This document shows positions 12,601 through 16,662 of a stretch of DNA of 16,662 nt, in pieces (within the stretch, counting starts at the first letter, position 1; each line of letters opens with the position of its first letter). The DNA lies in assembly GCA_905235315.1 (NCBI GenBank), contig CAJOLG010000080.1:1-16662 (forward strand). The letters run 5' to 3'. The position numbers were made by a program, and so were the translations under genes. Under the pieces are notes generated by a model, which saw only the letters and a program-made list of their open reading frames with translations, was not told the DNA's origin and ran no database searches. Source of the stretch: an uncultured Solobacterium sp. (GTDB taxonomy: Bacteria; Bacillota_I; Bacilli_A; Erysipelotrichales; Erysipelotrichaceae).

Positions 12601-13965
12601 TCAGGCTTCGCTCGGTTTTGCGGCATCCATCCACTTCCCGGATTTATAACGCCACGCAAAGAGAATAAGCTGTACGCTCTGGCTCACAAGGATACTGAGC
12701 CAGACACCCTGCAGCCCCATTCCCATTTTTATAATCAGAATATACATCAGAATCGTCTGCACGACCGTTACACCGATCGTGGAGGCGATCAGGGTAAAGC
12801 GGACATCTCCTGCTCCCCGCAGCATCCCGTTGAATACGATCTTGGCAACCTGAATCGGCATGATCAGGGCAATGAAATAGGAAATGATTCTGCCGTATTC
12901 CAGCATCTGGGGATCGTTCGGGAAGTAGAGCCCGAAGATCTGATCATGGAACAGCAGCATCAACGCCGCCGTCGCCGCCGAAATCACAAGGCCGAATTTC
13001 TGCCCGCTGCGCACATAACTTTCCGCTTTTTCCCGGTCGCCTTCCCCGACGCTCTTGCCGGTCAGGGCAACCATGGCGGCCTGCAGGCCGTCACCGAACG
13101 CAAAGCCGAGGTTCATAAAGTTCATACCGACGGTATGGGCGGAATACGGATCGGTACCGATCCGGGCCGTCAGGGCCCCGGTGATCGCAAAGCCAAGCCG
13201 GGTCATCAGGTTTTCTCCGAGCAGGGTTCCGGTCATCGGAACAAGATCCGTAACATATGCTTTCGCCGGGCGGATCGCTTCCGATAATATATACTGCACC
13301 TGCACATAGCTCTCCTTGCGGAACAGCGAATGTACGCTCATGACGAAGGCGACAACCGTGCCGAGCACCGTTGCGATCGCTGCACCCACCACCCCGAGGG
13401 CCGGGAAGCCGAAATGTCCGTTGATGAGAAGGTAGTTCATCAGCACGTTGACAAGGTTGGAAGTGACATTCGTCGTCATCGCGATCTTGGTATTCCCGCA
13501 TCCGCGCTGGGCGGCGTTGATATACATGGAAATCAGGTTGAATAAACTGAAGCCCATCACGATCCGGAAATAGATCACCGATATCGGCAGCATCTCCGCA
13601 TTCGCACCGAATACCTTCAGGATCGGCGCCGCAAACACCACACAGAGCAGGCCGAGAAGGATTGAGGCTATCGTCACAAACAGAAGCCCGGTCAGAAACA
13701 TGCCGTTGGCTTCCCTGCGCTTCTTTTCACCGAGCCGCCTTGCGCACAGCGAAGCGATCGCGGTATTGAGCGCATAGAACATCGTATATGCAAAATACTT
13801 CGGCTGGTTGGTTACACCGACGCCGGCGACCGCAGCTTTCCCGAGGGTCGATACCATGTAGGTATCCACCATGCCCGCAAGGACGATCAGGACGCTTTCA
13901 ACGACGGAAGGCCAGGCAATTTCAAATGTTTCCTGTAAATTGCTTTTGGGTTTCGTTTCGGTCAT
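12601..13965 (-). CDS. MATE family efflux transporter
   Basis: The protein has 454 aa with about 12 hydrophobic segments in two similar halves, the MATE layout. It begins ETFEIAWPSVVESVLIVLAGMVDTYMVSTLG, with GVGVTNQ in the first half and the matching IGTDPYSAHTVGMNFMNLGFAFGDGLQ in the second. The family exports organic cations or drugs using Na+ or H+; the substrate here is unknown. A Na+ gradient would be supplied by the Oad pump, which is inference. AAGGGG precedes the ATG by about 5 nt. It is the first gene of a two-gene unit with the CARF-HEPN protein. It is only distantly similar to the second MATE (15297-16652), so not a recent duplicate. Confidence 0.92.
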   Translation of the reverse strand: MTETKPKSNLQETFEIAWPSVVESVLIVLAGMVDTYMVSTLGKAAVAGVGVTNQPKYFAYTMFYALNTAIASLCARRLGEKKRREANGMFLTGLLFVTIASILLGLLCVVFAAPILKVFGANAEMLPISVIYFRIVMGFSLFNLISMYINAAQRGCGNTKIAMTTNVTSNLVNVLMNYLLINGHFGFPALGVVGAAIATVLGTVVAFVMSVHSLFRKESYVQVQYILSEAIRPAKAYVTDLVPMTGTLLGENLMTRLGFAITGALTARIGTDPYSAHTVGMNFMNLGFAFGDGLQAAMVALTGKSVGEGDREKAESYVRSGQKFGLVISAATAALMLLFHDQIFGLYFPNDPQMLEYGRIISYFIALIMPIQVAKIVFNGMLRGAGDVRFTLIASTIGVTVVQTILMYILIIKMGMGLQGVWLSILVSQSVQLILFAWRYKSGKWMDAAKPSEA

Positions 13966-14009
13966 ACATTCCCCTTTTCTGCTGTTCTATACTCGTTTCT
14001 GCAATCATT

Positions 14010-14015
14010 ATTATA
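14010..14015 (-). promoter_or_regulatory. -10 box for the MATE/CARF-HEPN unit
   Basis: A consensus TATAAT on the minus strand lies about 45 nt before the MATE start. No recognisable -35 box is present 16-18 nt upstream, so the call is tentative. Confidence 0.35.
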
Positions 14016-14103
14016 TCGCGTTCTCCCCCGGTTTCCTTCTTCGATCGCAGTTTCTTTGACCCGCCGGACATCCGGCTTCTGCAATCGGATCCGGAACAAA
14101 TGA

Positions 14104-14127
14104 AAAGCAGCCCGAAGTCCGGGCTGC
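14104..14127 (-). terminator. Intrinsic terminator after flavodoxin
   Basis: On the minus strand GCAGCCCGGACTTCGGGCTGC forms a stem with a small loop, followed by TTTTCATTT. It separates the DUF3793-flavodoxin unit from the MATE gene. Confidence 0.82.
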
Positions 14128-14156
14128 CGCATCCCTTTTCCCCTGAAAGATAAGGT

Positions 14157-14579
14157 TCAGGCAAGTGCTTTGCCGAGGTTTTCGCACTCTGCGAGCGCAC
14201 CCGCATCCGGCGCGGCGTTTGCGGTCACGCCGTCTGCGACAAGAAGCGCACCGTCTGCCGCCGTGCGGTCCTGCCAGTCTCTCATCCACTGGCCGTCACC
14301 CCAGCCGTAAGAGCCGAACAGTGCGACTTTCTTTCCGGAGAGCGCGCCCTCGACAGCCAGAAACATCGGTTCAAATTCGCCTTCTTCAAGAACTTCGGAG
14401 CCCATTGCCGGGCAGCCGAACGCAATGCCGTCAAATGCCGATACGCTGTCCGCGGTGAACTCTGCCGGCCCGAACATGGATACTTCGGCACCCTGTGCCT
14501 TTGCGCCTGCGGCGACCGCTTCTGCCATCATCTGTGTGTTTCCGGTACCGCTCCAATAAACGACTGCTACTTTACTCAT
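14157..14579 (-). CDS. Flavodoxin, short chain
   Basis: The protein has 140 aa. This small FMN electron carrier can replace ferredoxin. The phosphate loop is YWSGTGNTQMMA (9-20), followed by the flavin-binding GCPAMGSEVLEE and FGSYGWGDGQWM segments typical of clostridial flavodoxins. AGGA lies about 9 nt before the ATG at 14579. It follows the DUF3793 gene by 23 nt, and the two families are often neighbours. It is likely expressed from the regulated promoter at 15227-15256, consistent with the known use of flavodoxin under iron limitation; that condition is inferred. Confidence 0.95.
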   Translation of the reverse strand: MSKVAVVYWSGTGNTQMMAEAVAAGAKAQGAEVSMFGPAEFTADSVSAFDGIAFGCPAMGSEVLEEGEFEPMFLAVEGALSGKKVALFGSYGWGDGQWMRDWQDRTAADGALLVADGVTANAAPDAGALAECENLGKALA

Positions 14580-14602
14580 ACTTTTTCATCCTGTCTTTCT
14601 TT

Positions 14603-15151
14603 TTATCCGCGTACGATCAGCTGTTCCAGGGTGGAACCGAGGGAGACGGCATTCCGGTAGACCGCGGTGCAGCGGTCATACATCCGGAAGGTTTTCTCTG
14701 CCTGTGCTCTGTCGCCGTATACCTTCCAGCATCCGACAGTTTTGACGCCGGTCTTCGGATGATTCATGAAGCCCAGCACATCTTCCGGCGGATAGCTGAG
14801 AAACAGCCCGATCTCATGCGGGAAGTCCGCATCCTGCTGAAGATGTTTTGCGATGTCCGCAACACATTGTTCGCAATCACTGACGGGATACCCCTTCTCT
14901 TCCAGAATCCCCTTTGCCTGCGGCGCTTCAAGATCTTCCCTGAGACGGGCCGGCCGGTACAGATACAGCAGAGATGAGGCTTCCCTGACCCGCAGCGGAA
15001 CCATACGGAGTCCGAACCGTGTGATGCGCCGGTTCAGCGCCGTGACATCCCGCAGCACTGTTTCCTTTTTGTCATATACCGTAAAAAGACTTCCTGTTTT
15101 CAGATTTGCCAGGGTCGGCGAGCAGTGTGTCACGATATAAGCATCAGGCAT
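14603..15151 (-). CDS. DUF3793 family protein
   Basis: The protein has 182 aa. The start at the ATG at 15151 is chosen because AGGAGGG lies 6 nt upstream; the ATG 24 nt earlier has no ribosome site. It is recognised as DUF3793 by THCSPTLANLKTGSLF near the N-terminus, the LLYLYRPARL segment, PHEIGLFLSYPPEDVLGFM and VGCWKVYGD. The biochemical role is not known. It is soluble, with no signal peptide. Genes of this family are commonly beside flavodoxin, as here (14157-14579), suggesting a shared redox or metal context. Confidence 0.88.
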   Translation of the reverse strand: MPDAYIVTHCSPTLANLKTGSLFTVYDKKETVLRDVTALNRRITRFGLRMVPLRVREASSLLYLYRPARLREDLEAPQAKGILEEKGYPVSDCEQCVADIAKHLQQDADFPHEIGLFLSYPPEDVLGFMNHPKTGVKTVGCWKVYGDRAQAEKTFRMYDRCTAVYRNAVSLGSTLEQLIVRG

Positions 15152-15198
15152 TCGTTTCCCTCCTGCTGCGGCCATACGCGCTCCGCAGCCAGGCTAAA

Positions 15199-15256
15199 TA
15201 GTTAGTACATACTAACTACACGATTCACTATAAGTTAGATTTAACTAACCTGTCAA
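15199..15256 (-). promoter_or_regulatory. Near-consensus promoter with two inverted-repeat operators
   Basis: On the minus strand a perfect -35 TTGACA (15256-15251), an 18-nt spacer and TATAGT (15232-15227) form a strong promoter. The spacer contains GTTAGTTAAATCTAAC. About where transcription would begin lies TAGTTAGTACATACTAACTA (15199-15218), 9-bp arms around a 2-nt centre. Both elements share the unit AGTTAG. Two operators over a strong promoter imply repression. The TTAG/CTAA character recalls DtxR-type metal regulators, and MarR or TetR regulators are also possible; the assignment is inference. Confidence 0.72.
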
Positions 15257-15269
15257 GCAGAACGATATG

Positions 15270-15289
15270 AAAAACGGGTTTCCCCGTTT
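15270..15289 (-). terminator. Intrinsic terminator of the second MATE gene
   Basis: On the minus strand AAACGGG pairs with CCCGTTT across GAAA, followed by TTCAT. It begins 8 nt after the MATE stop and isolates it from the DUF3793 promoter. Confidence 0.75.
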
Positions 15290-15296
15290 CGCATTC

Positions 15297-16652
15297 TTAT
15301 TCTTCGGTCAGATTGACCAGCCACTTTTCCTGTCTTACCAGGCGAAACGCAAAGGCCGTCTTGAGAAGATCCGTCATCTGCCCGCAGAGATACGGCCACA
15401 GATACGGAAGCGATGTACGGTATGCGACAAAGGCAACGATCGGAATATTTACCATCCACATAAAGCCGCTGTCAAGGATCAGCGTATGCCGCATATCCCC
15501 GCCTGCCCGCAGGGTGAAATAACACTGCGCGCTGCCCATGTAGATCCAGAACAGCATTGCCTGCACGGTCAGCACATCCCGTGCCACCTTCTGCGCACCC
15601 GCAGAGACATTCCCGTACAGGAGCGGTACCAGACCGCGGGAAAGATAGATCAGCCCGCCGAAGAACACCGCCAGAATCATGGCAAAGCCGAGCAGCCGGT
15701 AAGCATTCGTTCTTGCCTCCTCGATCTTCCCTGCCCCAAGGGGCGTGGAGATGAGGACCGCTGCGGCCGCAGCCATTCCCGAAAACAGGGTAAAGAACAG
15801 GTCGCCGATCGTTCCGGCAATGGAATAGCCGGACAGCACCTCCGGCCCGCGGGTGCTGTAGCACTTGAACAGCACGGCCATCCCGGCCGACCATAACGTT
15901 TCATTCAGCATTAACGGCGCCGCCTTGGACAGGATCTTTGTCATGATCCGACGGGGGATATCCAGCAGCTCTTCCGGAGAGGTCTTGAACACAAAATCCA
16001 TGTTCTTCAGTACCGCCAGCGAGACGCATAACTCGATCAACCGGGCAAGCAGCGTTCCAAGCGCTGCACCCCGTACTTCCAGGCGCGGAGCACCGAAGTG
16101 TCCGAAGATAAAGCAGTAGTTGAGAAACGTGTTGGAAAGAATCGATACCATGGAGCAGTACAGCGGGATCTTCGTCTCTCCGACCGCCCGCATCGAACTG
16201 TATACCGGCAGCATCACCGCGGTCGGAAGAAACGACCAGGCGGCGATCGTAAGATAGCGCACACCCTCCTTGATGATCGCTTCGTCCGAGGTGAAAAACC
16301 GCAGGATCCGGGCCGGAAACAGCAGCCCGAACAGGGCAAAGAGACTCATGATTCCCGCGCTGAATACCAGCATCGTGCGGAAGCTCTCCTTCATATGCCG
16401 GTACTGCCCCGCTCCGTTGTACTGCGCAATAAAAACAGCGCCTGCGTTGGCAAGCCCCATCGCCGCAAAGTCTGCGATCATATAATAGCGGTTCACCGCA
16501 GCCACACTGCCGATTGCGGCATCGCCGAGCATCCCCACCATCAGGTTGTCCACAAGGTTTACCGAGCTGGTAATCAGCGACTGCAGCATCATCGGTACGG
16601 CAATCGCCAGGACCCGCAGACAGAAGTTTTTATACTGCGTCAGATTCTTCAT
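15297..16652 (-). CDS. MATE family efflux transporter (second copy)
   Basis: The protein has 451 aa and about 12 hydrophobic segments. It begins RVLAIAVPMMLQSLITSSVNLVDNLMVGMLGDAAIGSVAAVNRYY, the usual MATE N-terminus. The second half repeats the pattern from KAAPLMLNETLWSAGMAV onwards. Length is complete for the family. Only 10 nt precede the ATG at 16652 inside the window, with no ribosome site visible and the frame open to the edge, so a longer start or an upstream gene in the same operon cannot be excluded. Substrate unknown. It is not closely related to the MATE protein at 12601-13965. Confidence 0.9.
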   Translation of the reverse strand: MKNLTQYKNFCLRVLAIAVPMMLQSLITSSVNLVDNLMVGMLGDAAIGSVAAVNRYYMIADFAAMGLANAGAVFIAQYNGAGQYRHMKESFRTMLVFSAGIMSLFALFGLLFPARILRFFTSDEAIIKEGVRYLTIAAWSFLPTAVMLPVYSSMRAVGETKIPLYCSMVSILSNTFLNYCFIFGHFGAPRLEVRGAALGTLLARLIELCVSLAVLKNMDFVFKTSPEELLDIPRRIMTKILSKAAPLMLNETLWSAGMAVLFKCYSTRGPEVLSGYSIAGTIGDLFFTLFSGMAAAAAVLISTPLGAGKIEEARTNAYRLLGFAMILAVFFGGLIYLSRGLVPLLYGNVSAGAQKVARDVLTVQAMLFWIYMGSAQCYFTLRAGGDMRHTLILDSGFMWMVNIPIVAFVAYRTSLPYLWPYLCGQMTDLLKTAFAFRLVRQEKWLVNLTEE

Positions 16653-16662
16653 GCGTGCTGAT

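Noticed and set aside
12601..16652. Two MATE genes considered as a recent duplication
   Set aside because: The proteins share family layout only; their sequences differ throughout.

Overview
The window looks like a chromosome segment of an anaerobic, fermentative Gram-positive bacterium (Bacillota), possibly an Erysipelotrichia- or Clostridia-type gut or oral lineage. The basis is AGGAGG-type ribosome sites, a Na+-dependent oxaloacetate decarboxylase operon with ATP-type PEP carboxykinase, a flavodoxin/DUF3793 pair, MATE exporters and an IS605-type element. The genus cannot be fixed from sequence alone. Almost all genes lie on the minus strand; exceptions are tnpA, birA and a small zinc-ribbon gene.

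Layout. (1) 156-2205: an apparently intact IS605-type insertion sequence with divergent tnpA (Y1 HUH transposase) and tnpB (RuvC-like RNA-guided nuclease). It has matching hairpins near both ends, a candidate guide-RNA region and a TTGAT target next to the tnpA-side end. (2) 2245-2563: a small zinc-ribbon peptide gene with a double-glycine leader-like motif, whose reading frame is shifted by one base relative to its ATG. (3) 2576-5063: pckA and, divergently, birA, sharing a palindrome-containing promoter region. (4) 5183-5539: a second protein combining a double-glycine leader-like motif with paired CxxC motifs. (5) 5693-8969: an operon oadA-oadG-biotin carrier-oadB (minus strand) encoding a complete membrane oxaloacetate decarboxylase Na+ pump. 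(6) 9173-10416: an orotate-PRTase-like protein lacking the usual acidic pair, and bioY (biotin transporter S component) broken by a one-base frameshift near its 3' end. (7) 10589-13965: a MATE exporter followed 17 nt later by a probable CARF-HEPN (TM1812/Csx1-like) protein, with no CRISPR array or other cas gene in the window. (8) 14157-15256: DUF3793 and flavodoxin behind a near-consensus promoter with two inverted repeats. (9) 15297-16652: a second MATE exporter.

How the genes fit together. BioY would import biotin, BirA would attach it to Lys101 of the carrier subunit, and the Oad complex would use that biotin to decarboxylate oxaloacetate while pumping Na+. PckA interconverts PEP and oxaloacetate, so this is a compact oxaloacetate/biotin neighbourhood. 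The flavodoxin/DUF3793 unit looks repressor-controlled, plausibly by metal or redox.

The points most worth a second look are the two double-glycine zinc-ribbon proteins, the orphan CARF-HEPN effector downstream of a MATE gene, the TnpB that has lost most of its zinc-finger cysteines, the PRTase with Ala-Ala in place of the acidic pair, and two regulatory palindromes. Two independent one-base frameshifts (2463 region and about 9981) could be real mutations or assembly errors.
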